NCBI GenBank assembly: GCA_024305105.1
Contig: JAMWZA010000030.1
Location: forward strand, 1-45,077
Source: Marinoscillum sp.
GTDB lineage: Bacteria; Bacteroidota; Bacteroidia; Cytophagales; Cyclobacteriaceae
Length of the DNA stretch: 45,077 nucleotides
Direction of reading: 5' to 3'
The translations under genes were made by a program, and so were the position numbers. The notes under the pieces were generated by a model. It saw only the letters and a list, made by a program, of their open reading frames with translations. It was not told the DNA's origin and made no database searches. Numbering within the stretch: the first letter of the stretch is position 1; every line of letters begins with the position of its first letter. This document shows, piece after piece, positions 6,637-14,369 of the stretch.

Positions 6637-7509
6637 TCAAATATACCCTTTGTCCGCCAAATGGTCCAACGGGCTCGCGATTTTGTGAATATCACTTTGA
6701 GCAACATGAGTATAGATTTCTGTGGTTTTTGGGCTTTCATGACCCATCAAGACCTGTATGTAGCGCAGGTTTGTTCCATTCTCCAGTAGATGGGTGCCGA
6801 AACTATGCCTGAGGGTGTGCGTCACCACATGCTTACGGATACCCGCGCGCGCTATAGCACGATCCAAAATCTTACGTATACTAGAGCTTGAATAACGACC
6901 TCCTTTCTGTCCTTCAAAAAGATACTCACTGGGACGGTAAGCACGAAAATAAACCCGTAGCAGCTCCAGTAAATGAGGAGAAAGTAACGTCAGTCTGTCC
7001 TTTTTTCCCTTTCCCCCTCTGATGAATATTTCCATCCGGTCACTGTCGATATCTCTAATTTGTAAGTTCAATAATTCGGAAATGCGCAATCCACAGCTAT
7101 AAATCGTCATAATGATCGCCCGATGTTTCAAATTATTGATATGGGCTAGTACACTTGACACTTCCTCCTGTGAAAGAACGGTCGGTAACTTCCGCTCTTT
7201 CACAGGACGTTCCAATTCATACAACTCCCGATCATGACCTAAAACCTGCTCCAGGTAAAATTTAAGGGCATTAATGGATTGATTCTGGTATGAACCAGAA
7301 ACACCTCGTTTCACCAGCATCTGTTGAAAAAACAGAATATCATCTTTGCTTACCTTATGAAGCGGCATTGGATACACATACTTCAAAAATTCCCTAAACA
7401 TATACCGATAGGTGGTAACCGTAGAGGAGCTGTATCGCCTAACCTCTAGCTTCTGAACCAAGCTATCTAATGCCTGCTTGTATTCATGCCCATTTTTTCT
7501 AACATACAT
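6637..7509 (-). CDS. Tyrosine recombinase, XerC/D- and integron-integrase-like
   Basis: A 290-residue site-specific recombinase. The N-terminal SAM-like core-binding domain spans about 12-95 (YSSSTVTTYRYMFREFLKYV, SYQNQSINALKFY) and the catalytic domain about 107-275. All catalytic residues are visible: R142 in CGLRISELL, K167 in GGKGKKDR, H231 and R234 in HTLRHSF, H257 in MGHES, and nucleophile Y266 in TTEIYTHV. The C-terminal SPLDHL recalls the SPLDAL end of IntI1. The IntI-specific insertion just before the HxxR motif is absent; only RPSEYLFEGQKGGRYSSS lies there, so it is not a canonical integron integrase. The gene reads toward the array of cassette-like units. A role in moving those units is the working inference; XerC/D-like or unrelated mobile-element integrase are alternatives. 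Confidence 0.85.
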   Translation of the reverse strand: MYVRKNGHEYKQALDSLVQKLEVRRYSSSTVTTYRYMFREFLKYVYPMPLHKVSKDDILFFQQMLVKRGVSGSYQNQSINALKFYLEQVLGHDRELYELERPVKERKLPTVLSQEEVSSVLAHINNLKHRAIIMTIYSCGLRISELLNLQIRDIDSDRMEIFIRGGKGKKDRLTLLSPHLLELLRVYFRAYRPSEYLFEGQKGGRYSSSSIRKILDRAIARAGIRKHVVTHTLRHSFGTHLLENGTNLRYIQVLMGHESPKTTEIYTHVAQSDIHKIASPLDHLADKGYI

Positions 7510-7674
7510 AATAGAATATCAAAACAGTGAAATAAAGTAAATCAAAGCCAAATCACCTCTCATACCCTGTCCAGAACATGAGATTCATGAGAGGAAAGAA
7601 CGAAAATTTAATTAACTTAATTGTCTCAATAAACGGTTATATCCGTTTACAACCGGACATATCCAGATATTAAA
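7510..7674. promoter_or_regulatory. Divergent promoter region with palindrome
   Basis: This 165-base AT-rich gap separates the recombinase (minus) from the zinc-ribbon gene (plus), so both promoters should lie here. AAACGG at 7631-7636 and CCGTTT at 7643-7648 form an inverted repeat, and a related CCGGACATATCC follows at 7653-7664. This could be an operator for either gene. No convincing Bacteroidota -33/-7 pair could be fixed by eye. Confidence 0.35.
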
Positions 7675-8100
7675 ATGGAAAATTTTGCCCTCAAAAAATG
7701 CCTGACATGTGGAAAAGCCCTGACAGGGAGGTTAGACAAAAAGTACTGTGATGATCAGTGTCGTTCCAGCTACAACAATCGCTCGCGTAAGTCGCACGAG
7801 AAACGAATATTGGAAACTTACCGCAAACTAAGACGCAACAGAACCATACTCAAATCGCTCTGCCCTACTGGAAAAGCAACCGTAAGAAAGGAATTCCTCA
7901 TTGAAATGGAATTCGATTTCAGCATTTTCACCTCAATCTTCCCATCAAAAGGCAACGTCTACTATTTCTCCCATGAGTATGGGTATATGCCTCTGGTTGA
8001 AAAATCAATAACTGAAGGCAGACCAATACAAAAAGTGCTAATCATCCAGCGACAGATATTCATGGAAAAGTCATTTGACCCCTGGAAGTTTTTAAAATAA
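7675..8100 (+). CDS. Small zinc-ribbon protein of unknown function
   Basis: A 141-residue cytoplasmic protein, the only well-supported plus-strand gene in the window. The N-terminus has a four-cysteine zinc ribbon, CLTCGKAL...KKYCDDQC (residues 9-31), followed by a basic RSSYNNRSRKSHEKR helix and a mixed C-terminal domain (about 60-141) with EFDFSIFTSIFPSKGNVYYF. Such ribbon-plus-basic-helix proteins in Bacteroidota are usually annotated as hypothetical with a DUF2116-like zinc ribbon. It is divergent from the recombinase gene and could be a host gene flanking the island. The function is not known to me. Confidence 0.65.
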   Translation: MENFALKKCLTCGKALTGRLDKKYCDDQCRSSYNNRSRKSHEKRILETYRKLRRNRTILKSLCPTGKATVRKEFLIEMEFDFSIFTSIFPSKGNVYYFSHEYGYMPLVEKSITEGRPIQKVLIIQRQIFMEKSFDPWKFLK

Positions 8101-8203
8101 GTCTCGTACGTTCAGATAGCCCCACTCAGAACTAGTTCTTTATCGCATTTCTCATTAGATGTTTACGAAAGTTCCATTAGCAAATAATCAGGTATAATGC
8201 GCA

Positions 8204-9253
8204 TCAGCTCACTGCCTTTCCCGCTTTCTTCAGTAATTCTTTGGTAGCCATGATGCCTTCTGCTTCGGACAGCTCCGAACCTTCGTATTCGATATCGATA
8301 TAACCAGTGAATCCAGTGTCTTTGATGATCTGCATCATTTTATAAAAGTCTGTATGCACTTCATTGCCCTCCGCATCAAATTCATGGGTTTTCGCACTCA
8401 CACCTTTCGCATATGGCATTAACTCCTTTACTCCTTTGTATCGATCATATTCCTCTCTGCAGTCGCCATGGTGTCCATCGATGCAGAAATTCCCAAAGTC
8501 AGGGAGTGTACCACAGTAGTCACTACCCACTCCTTCGATCACGCTACTCAGCCACTCACCATTTGATGAATAACCACCATGATTCTCCACAATCACGCTA
8601 ATTCCTTTTTTAGAGGTATACTCTGTCAGTCTACCCAATCCATCAATAGCGGCAGCTTTTACTTCCTCGGCTGTGCCGTTACCGGCAGCATTCACTCGTA
8701 TGGAGTGGCAACCCAAAATTTCCGCAGCATCTACCCAACCGTAGTGGTTTTCTACTGCCTGGATTCTGGCTGCTTCATCCGTATCTCCAAGATTCCCTTC
8801 CCGATCACACATGATCAGCAAGCTTTTTACACCCTGCTCATCGCACTGCTTGCGCATGGCTTCCCAATACTCCTTGTCGTTCTTTTTGGAGAAATAAAAC
8901 ACGTTCACATACTCCACGGCTTCCACCCCAAAGTCACGCTTGGAAATGGTAGGAAAATTGACTGGATCAAGTTCACCTTGTAGCACTTTATCAGGATGTT
9001 CCGCCCACAGTTTACCAAAATGATCCCATGACATCAGACCATCACCAAAGAACGATCGGTGGAGTGACCATTGTGCCAGTGAAATGCTAAAAAACAAATC
9101 GGTTCCAGCCAGTGCTTCTTTCTTTTCTCCCGATGCATCGCCCGACTTTTTATCTGAAGATGAACATGCGGTAATGAAATTTGCCCCAAGCAAGCTCAGT
9201 GCCGCTCCGCTTACGCCGAGTGTTTTTAGGGTTTTTCTTCTGGAAGTTTTCAT
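8204..9253 (-). CDS. Xylose-isomerase-like TIM-barrel protein, Tat lipoprotein
   Basis: A 349-residue sugar phosphate isomerase/epimerase-type barrel (AP endonuclease 2 superfamily). The N-terminus SRRKTLKTLGVSGAALSLLG is a twin-arginine signal, followed by lipobox ITAC at about residue 30 and a Ser/Asp/Lys-rich linker, so it should be exported folded and anchored to a membrane. The metal site of the family is recognisable as Glu in IVENHGG, Asp in LPDFGNF, His in AKTHEF and Glu in IDIEYEG. It is the last gene of the mannan catabolic operon, 34 bases after the dehydrogenase gene. Exported members of this family often act on sugar lactones or keto-sugars. Its pairing with a PQQ-type sugar dehydrogenase suggests the two act in sequence on an oxidised sugar, which is inference. 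Confidence 0.75.
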   Translation of the reverse strand: MKTSRRKTLKTLGVSGAALSLLGANFITACSSSDKKSGDASGEKKEALAGTDLFFSISLAQWSLHRSFFGDGLMSWDHFGKLWAEHPDKVLQGELDPVNFPTISKRDFGVEAVEYVNVFYFSKKNDKEYWEAMRKQCDEQGVKSLLIMCDREGNLGDTDEAARIQAVENHYGWVDAAEILGCHSIRVNAAGNGTAEEVKAAAIDGLGRLTEYTSKKGISVIVENHGGYSSNGEWLSSVIEGVGSDYCGTLPDFGNFCIDGHHGDCREEYDRYKGVKELMPYAKGVSAKTHEFDAEGNEVHTDFYKMMQIIKDTGFTGYIDIEYEGSELSEAEGIMATKELLKKAGKAVS

Positions 9254-9256
9254 ATT

Positions 9257-9330
9257 TTGTAGGTTTAAAGGTTTTAGGTTTTATGTTCTAAGTCTTAGGT
9301 CTTAGGTTCTGGGATTTAGGATTCTGGTTG
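9257..9330. repeat. Tandem-like TTAGG-type low-complexity tract
   Basis: Near-tandem copies of (T)CTTAGGT / TTTTAGGT occur here (for example TCTTAGGTCTTAGGTTCT within 9288-9310). The tract covers the intergenic gap and also encodes the last residues of the dehydrogenase (NPKSQNLRPKT). The repeat may have replaced an original stop region or arisen by slippage. Confidence 0.5.
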
Positions 9331-12275
9331 AGTTCTATTTGAAGTTCATTGATGATTAACTCATCAGCTGTTTCAAAAATAAAGTAAAGATCGTGCACTC
9401 CAGATTGGTCTAAATCCAACCTCATTGGCTGTTCTGCCTCATAAGACACCGCATCTACCACTTCTCCGCTTGCATGATCCAGCACCACTTTGATGGTACC
9501 TCCAGCTTTTGACCAGCCGTTAAAGTGTAGAGCTGTCACGTTGGTCAGGTCGATCGACTCAAAAGTCAAGACGGAGTATTCAGCATTTTTGCGTACAGTT
9601 CGTTCGTTTCCATCTTCGATCCCACCTTGTACTTGAAATCCTACCAAATTATCGGCGAGTTCGGCCTGCAGTACAGGAGCTGTAAGTGTGAATTCCATCT
9701 TACCTTCTAGCCCAAGTGCTCCGCCATTGTCCTGGTAGATGACTTCTATCCGTATGTTTTCGTTTTTGGTACTGCTTGTCGCAATGGCACCGCTGATTTC
9801 CAATGGAATGCTTTCAGCAGGAGGTGGATCATTCACCGTGAAAATGTATTTCACAATCTCTCGGGCAGCTTTCATGCTAAAGTTTGGATGTGCGATCATC
9901 ATGCCGTCTCCCCACACGCCCGAACCTCCATTGATGATCTTCTTTGCCAGCAGATCCATCTGGATGTAGTCCTGATCGTACTTATCTGCAATCTCATTGA
10001 AGCTAGGTCCGATTGATTTTTCATCTAATTTGTGACAGCTTTTACAATCGCTGTTTTGAATTAACTGTAACCCCGGTGAAAGCCCCGCTCCATCCAGTTG
10101 GTCAAGCTGTGCCAGACTCGCAGCAGCCCGATTGTCGCTACCCTCGTATTTGGTCAGGTTAACCTGCACCTGATTGGGCGAAATCCCTTCGCCGAGGGTT
10201 CCATCTTCCCGATCTGTCACCATTACCTGATAGCTGATCGGTTCTCCCGGCTGATAAAAGCTGCTATTTTGCTCAAAAGCAATAGCCACTTCAGGGGCCG
10301 TATTGCCAGCGATTGCTGTTTTTGTATAAGAAGCACTTGCTCCATCAGGATCTTTTACGATGAGTTCAATCAAATACGCTCCCGCTTGACTGAACGTGTA
10401 GCTAGTCGATGCTCCAGTCATGTTCTCTCCATTGATCCTCCAGCTATATTCCAATGATTGACCATCCGGGTCTGTGGATCGGCTCGCATCCAGATCCACT
10501 TCCAGTGGCAAAGAGCCATTTAGTGACGAAGACTCAAAATGAGCCACCGGTGGACGGTTTCCATTGACAAACTCCAGTTTGATCAGTTTGGAATCATGGT
10601 TATCTGTGAAGTACCCAATGCCATATTCCAGTACATACAAGGTACCGTCTGGTCCAAAATCCATGGCAATCGGTGATGCCAACACTGAGTTATCCAGAAA
10701 TGGCTCAATGGACTGGAAATTGCCTTCTTCATCCTGGCTGATGACCATGATCCAGTCGCGTGCCCAATCAAAGGCAAACAATTTGTTGTGATAATATGCC
10801 GGAAATTCGTATCCATGCTTCCTCGCTTCTCGGTAGTTGTATACTTCACCAGCACCTATAGACCGAGATCCTTTGCCCACGCCCGGAAACGCAGGTGTCT
10901 CATCAAACGAATAATAAACCATAGCCGGGACAGCTGGCGGCAGATCCACAATTCCCGTATTATTTACCGAAGTGTTTTTAGGGTTTAGCGGATCAAAACG
11001 AGGACCTAACTCCTCTGTTTCGAAATTGTAATCAGCATAAGCCAGATTGTTGGCATTGAAATAAGGCCAACCGTAATTTCCGGGCTTCGCTGCAAAGTTG
11101 ATTTCATCATGAGCTGTAGGGCCGCGTTCTGCTGTCACATTGCCATCAGGCCCCACATCCCCCCAGTAGAGCCAGTTTTTATCCAGATTATACGCCATGG
11201 TAAACGGGTTCCTTGCTCCCATCACATAGATTTCAGGCAGTCCCTTTGATCCATCTTTTGGAAAAAGATTTCCCTCAGGAATGGTATAGCTACCATCTTT
11301 CTCCGGATGAATGCGCAATATTTTACCCCTGTGGTCATTGCTATTAGCCGATGACTTTTGTGAATCAAAAGGTGACCTACCAGGACGCTCATCCAAAGGT
11401 GTAAATCCTTCTGAAGCCCGTGAAAACGTATTGTCTCCGGTGCTGATATAAAGATTGCCTTCCCGGTCAAAAACCAGGTCTCCTGCCGAATGACAACACT
11501 CTTCTCGTTGGGTAGGGATTTCGATAATGACCTGCTCAGTGCACAGATGCAAGCTGTCGGGAGTGAGTGTAAATCGGGAAACATGTTGCTTCGGCTCATC
11601 TCCAGGCGGAGAATAGAAGATATAGGCCCATTGATTTTCTGCAAAATCAGGATCCAGAACGATCCCCAACAATCCGTCTTCTTCCCCGGTGTACACCTCC
11701 ATTTGTGTGATCTGTTTGGTCTGATCCATGCCCGGGTTGTACGTATGTATCGCTCCCTTTCGCTCTATCCAGTAAACCAAAGAATTTTCCGTCACCACGA
11801 TATCCATTGGCTCGGCCAAAGGTGCCACCACCACTTCTCTTACCAACCGATCCAGCCCCGGAGCTGCTGGCGTTTTTACCTGCGTATAATCAAGTGTCGC
11901 TTTAGCCAATTCCTCCTCCTCGCAAGAAATACTTACCTTCCCTGAGTTCATGAAAGACTCGATTTGTCCCCAATTGTAGACGGTATCGCGGCAGCTGAAT
12001 GTAACCAGACCTCCAGCTTCCAGGTAGCGCTCTACGTAACTACGCTCCTTAAAATTAAGATCTGTAATGGCTACATTGATGAGCACATGACCGGCATTTT
12101 GGAGTTGCTCCTTGGATAGTTCCTCCACTACCATGATGGAATCAAACCCCGAACGTTGCACTTCGTCACTTCCACGGACAATCAGGTTAGAACCAGTTTG
12201 ACCACAGGAAGTCATCACCAAAATGACTACTATTAATTTGACAAAACTCAATCTCTCAGTTGTGCTCCTATTCAT
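9288..12275 (-). CDS. PQQ-type soluble sugar dehydrogenase fused to PKD, cytochrome c and CBM6-like modules; lipoprotein
   Basis: A 995-residue multidomain protein. A lipobox MTSC follows a short signal peptide. Residues about 30-130 look like a shortened ThuA/glutamine-amidotransferase-like fold (GHVLINVAI..., YLEAGGLVTFSC). Residues about 145-570 form a glucose/sorbosone dehydrogenase-type six-blade propeller (GLLGIVLDPDF, HSAGDLVFDREGNLYISTGDN, YVMGARNPF, NYGWPYF). A PKD domain follows at about 573-660 (ARSTDPDGQSLEYSW type). Next is a small cytochrome c with CKSCH near 743-747 and distal Met in GMMIAHP, then a CBM6-like sheet (about 830-985). The cytochrome could take electrons directly from the PQQ centre. 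It begins one base after the epimerase stop, so it belongs to the mannan operon. It likely oxidises a periplasmic aldose. The last 11 residues come from a repeat tract. Confidence 0.8.
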   Translation of the reverse strand: MNRSTTERLSFVKLIVVILVMTSCGQTGSNLIVRGSDEVQRSGFDSIMVVEELSKEQLQNAGHVLINVAITDLNFKERSYVERYLEAGGLVTFSCRDTVYNWGQIESFMNSGKVSISCEEEELAKATLDYTQVKTPAAPGLDRLVREVVVAPLAEPMDIVVTENSLVYWIERKGAIHTYNPGMDQTKQITQMEVYTGEEDGLLGIVLDPDFAENQWAYIFYSPPGDEPKQHVSRFTLTPDSLHLCTEQVIIEIPTQREECCHSAGDLVFDREGNLYISTGDNTFSRASEGFTPLDERPGRSPFDSQKSSANSNDHRGKILRIHPEKDGSYTIPEGNLFPKDGSKGLPEIYVMGARNPFTMAYNLDKNWLYWGDVGPDGNVTAERGPTAHDEINFAAKPGNYGWPYFNANNLAYADYNFETEELGPRFDPLNPKNTSVNNTGIVDLPPAVPAMVYYSFDETPAFPGVGKGSRSIGAGEVYNYREARKHGYEFPAYYHNKLFAFDWARDWIMVISQDEEGNFQSIEPFLDNSVLASPIAMDFGPDGTLYVLEYGIGYFTDNHDSKLIKLEFVNGNRPPVAHFESSSLNGSLPLEVDLDASRSTDPDGQSLEYSWRINGENMTGASTSYTFSQAGAYLIELIVKDPDGASASYTKTAIAGNTAPEVAIAFEQNSSFYQPGEPISYQVMVTDREDGTLGEGISPNQVQVNLTKYEGSDNRAAASLAQLDQLDGAGLSPGLQLIQNSDCKSCHKLDEKSIGPSFNEIADKYDQDYIQMDLLAKKIINGGSGVWGDGMMIAHPNFSMKAAREIVKYIFTVNDPPPAESIPLEISGAIATSSTKNENIRIEVIYQDNGGALGLEGKMEFTLTAPVLQAELADNLVGFQVQGGIEDGNERTVRKNAEYSVLTFESIDLTNVTALHFNGWSKAGGTIKVVLDHASGEVVDAVSYEAEQPMRLDLDQSGVHDLYFIFETADELIINELQIELNQNPKSQNLRPKT

Positions 12276-13478
12276 CTATTTCAATCGATTCATTAATTCA
12301 ATCATTGCACGTCCGTTGTGATACGGACACTTCCAGGGACCTGCTTTATCTTCCTGATAATCCACATCTCCGTGCTTGTTTACTTTCCAGTGCCACTCGC
12401 CATCCTTGTCCATAATGTAGGTTCGTATAAATTTCCATACGGCATTCATTTTGTCCAGATATTGTTCATCTCCTGTTAGCTGCCAGGCATTCACCAGGCC
12501 TACCAATGCTTCCGCCTGCGGCCACCAGTGCTTATCGTCATCCACAATGCCTTCCGGATTGGCTTCATTCATCAATCCACCATCAGCATCCTGTCCTTCA
12601 AGGGCCGCCTGGATCATTTTTATCGCAATGGGCTTTACCGCTTCTATCAACTCAGGATCGTCAACGACTTCTGCCGCCTCGTAGAGCAACCAACTCCCTT
12701 CTATGTCGTGACCAAAAGAAATCTCATTGGAAAGCAGGTTCCATTCCCGATCAAAGAACAGCTTGAAATGACCCTGCTCATCAATCAGTTTGGAACACAT
12801 CAATTTGATCAACCGGATCAGTTGTCCTTTCAATTTGGCATCTGGCCAAATACGGTACAGGTTGGTGTAAGCCTCCAGCACATGCAGGTGGTTGTTCATG
12901 GTCTTCTCGGCATTCATGTCCTTATCGCTCAACCGTACATCTCTGATGGGCTGCCAGTCTTGATTTAAGGCTTCCAGGTATCCGTCATGCAACGGATCAA
13001 ACGCATGTTCTTCCATCAATTCGAAAATCCGAATGGCATGGTCTTTTGCACGCTTGTATTCATTGATCTTGTGGTACTCAGCCAGTGCATATACCGCAAA
13101 TGCCTGCGCATAAGTCTGTTTTTTTCCATTGACCAGACCTCCCTGCCGATCGACCATCCACACTACTCCACCGTGTTTGGTGTCTATAAACTTCGTACTG
13201 ATATACTCGTAAGCTCGATCTGCCATCAATTTATGCTTTGGGTTGCCGGTGACCTGATAGGCCGCCGAGTAAGTCCAAAGGATACGGGTATTTAAAATAA
13301 CTGCCTTGTCTGTGTCTTCATGTAGTTTTCCAAGCCCATCGATGCGACCATAAAACCCTCCCAATGGATCAACCATCTTGCGGGACCAAAAACTCAGAAT
13401 GTTTTCGCTCAGCACCATCTGACACTCGTGTACAAAACTCAAGTGTGGATTCTCAACTGTCTTTCGATATTTCGACAT
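12276..13478 (-). CDS. AGE-family epimerase, probable mannobiose/cellobiose 2-epimerase
   Basis: A cytoplasmic (alpha/alpha)6-barrel enzyme of about 400 residues with no signal peptide. Family histidines are visible in NNHLHVLEAY, FGHDIEGSW and DKHWWPQAEA, and HNGRAMIE lies near the C-terminus; these histidines carry the proton transfer at C2 of the reducing sugar. Members convert mannobiose to mannosyl-glucose. Its operon partner is a GH130 mannosylglucose phosphorylase, exactly the pair known from Bacteroides fragilis mannan metabolism, so mannobiose 2-epimerase is favoured over cellobiose epimerase. The ATG at 13478, 4 bases after the esterase stop, was chosen. The frame extends to 13511, but that would add 11 residues overlapping the esterase gene. 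Confidence 0.85.
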   Translation of the reverse strand: MSKYRKTVENPHLSFVHECQMVLSENILSFWSRKMVDPLGGFYGRIDGLGKLHEDTDKAVILNTRILWTYSAAYQVTGNPKHKLMADRAYEYISTKFIDTKHGGVVWMVDRQGGLVNGKKQTYAQAFAVYALAEYHKINEYKRAKDHAIRIFELMEEHAFDPLHDGYLEALNQDWQPIRDVRLSDKDMNAEKTMNNHLHVLEAYTNLYRIWPDAKLKGQLIRLIKLMCSKLIDEQGHFKLFFDREWNLLSNEISFGHDIEGSWLLYEAAEVVDDPELIEAVKPIAIKMIQAALEGQDADGGLMNEANPEGIVDDDKHWWPQAEALVGLVNAWQLTGDEQYLDKMNAVWKFIRTYIMDKDGEWHWKVNKHGDVDYQEDKAGPWKCPYHNGRAMIELMNRLK

Positions 13479-13482
13479 GGGA

Positions 13483-14343
13483 CTAGTACTGGTGAAATGC
13501 ATCTGAAACAAATGTTAACACCACAGGCAACGATGCCCGCCAGTACGTCCAATTGTGCGCACCATCGCGCACTCGGTATTCATGCTTAATCTCCGCTTTG
13601 GTCATGGCAATGTGCATAAGGCTATTGCCTTCAAAGAGAAAGTCATCGTCTCCACAGTCGATGAACCAGCGCACAGAATTGAGTTCTTCTTTGGTCCTCT
13701 GCTTCATCAGTTCCAGGGCATTGTGATTTTGGCGGTAAGCCTCCAACGTTTCATCACTTAGCTTCTTTTCATCTTCAGACATCCATCTTCTCATACCTTC
13801 CAGATTAAGCGCTCCCACGTATGCGCTAAGTGGACAAGCTGAAGAAAACAATTCTGGATGACGCATGGCATACATAAAGGTGCCTCCTCCACCCATGGAA
13901 AGTCCGGCTACTGCACGATAGCGCTTTTCTCCCTTAATTCGATACGTTTTCTCCACATGTGGCATCAACTCCTCGAAAAAGAAATCTTCATACCTCCATT
14001 TACCATCGATGGAATTGAAATAGCCCATTCGCTCGGTATCTGCGTCGGGCATGACGATAATCATCGGAGTAGCAGTGCCATTTTTGATTGCTTCATCAGC
14101 GATACGTCTCACCTCACCAAACTGCACCCAACCGGTGTGATTATCCGTAGCTCCATGCAGTAAGTAAAGTACCGGATAGCTCCGCTCCGAATGTTCATAA
14201 TCAGGCGGCAGATAAATCGCATACTTGCGTTCGCTTTTTAATATTTTACTTTCCAGGGTAAGATTATCATACACCTTACCGTATTGAGCAAAACCAATGG
14301 TTAGGGACAGGAAACAAATCAATGTTGATATAAACGTTTTCAT
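13483..14343 (-). CDS. Secreted CE1-like carbohydrate esterase (putative acetyl-mannan esterase)
   Basis: A 286-residue alpha/beta-hydrolase of the esterase D / CE1 group. The signal peptide MKTFISTLICFLSLTIGFAQ indicates export. The nucleophile S149 sits in GLSMGG, the likely acid in CGDDDF (232-234) and the histidine in DGAHNW (H263); an oxyanion-hole motif LLHGATDNHTGW lies near 61-72. Because it is embedded between the GPH transporter and the epimerase in a mannan operon, removal of acetyl groups from mannan oligosaccharides in the periplasm is the likely role. Feruloyl esterase activity is the main alternative in this family. It lies 26 bases downstream of the transporter gene. Confidence 0.75.
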   Translation of the reverse strand: MKTFISTLICFLSLTIGFAQYGKVYDNLTLESKILKSERKYAIYLPPDYEHSERSYPVLYLLHGATDNHTGWVQFGEVRRIADEAIKNGTATPMIIVMPDADTERMGYFNSIDGKWRYEDFFFEELMPHVEKTYRIKGEKRYRAVAGLSMGGGGTFMYAMRHPELFSSACPLSAYVGALNLEGMRRWMSEDEKKLSDETLEAYRQNHNALELMKQRTKEELNSVRWFIDCGDDDFLFEGNSLMHIAMTKAEIKHEYRVRDGAHNWTYWRASLPVVLTFVSDAFHQY

Positions 14344-14369
14344 CAGTTAAGGGGTCAAGGTTTAAAAAA

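Noticed and set aside
6519-6812. Plus-strand frame of 97 codons covering the palindrome and antisense of the recombinase
   Set aside because: Most of it is antisense to the recombinase catalytic end. Composition is not protein-like.
1-7509. Calling the region a conjugative or prophage element
   Set aside because: No relaxase, mating-pair, capsid, terminase or replication genes are visible; only a single recombinase and cargo.
8128-8139. Perfect 12-bp palindrome AGAACTAGTTCT downstream of the zinc-ribbon gene
   Set aside because: There is no T-run and no repetition nearby, and a 12-bp palindrome can occur by chance, so it was not called as a site.
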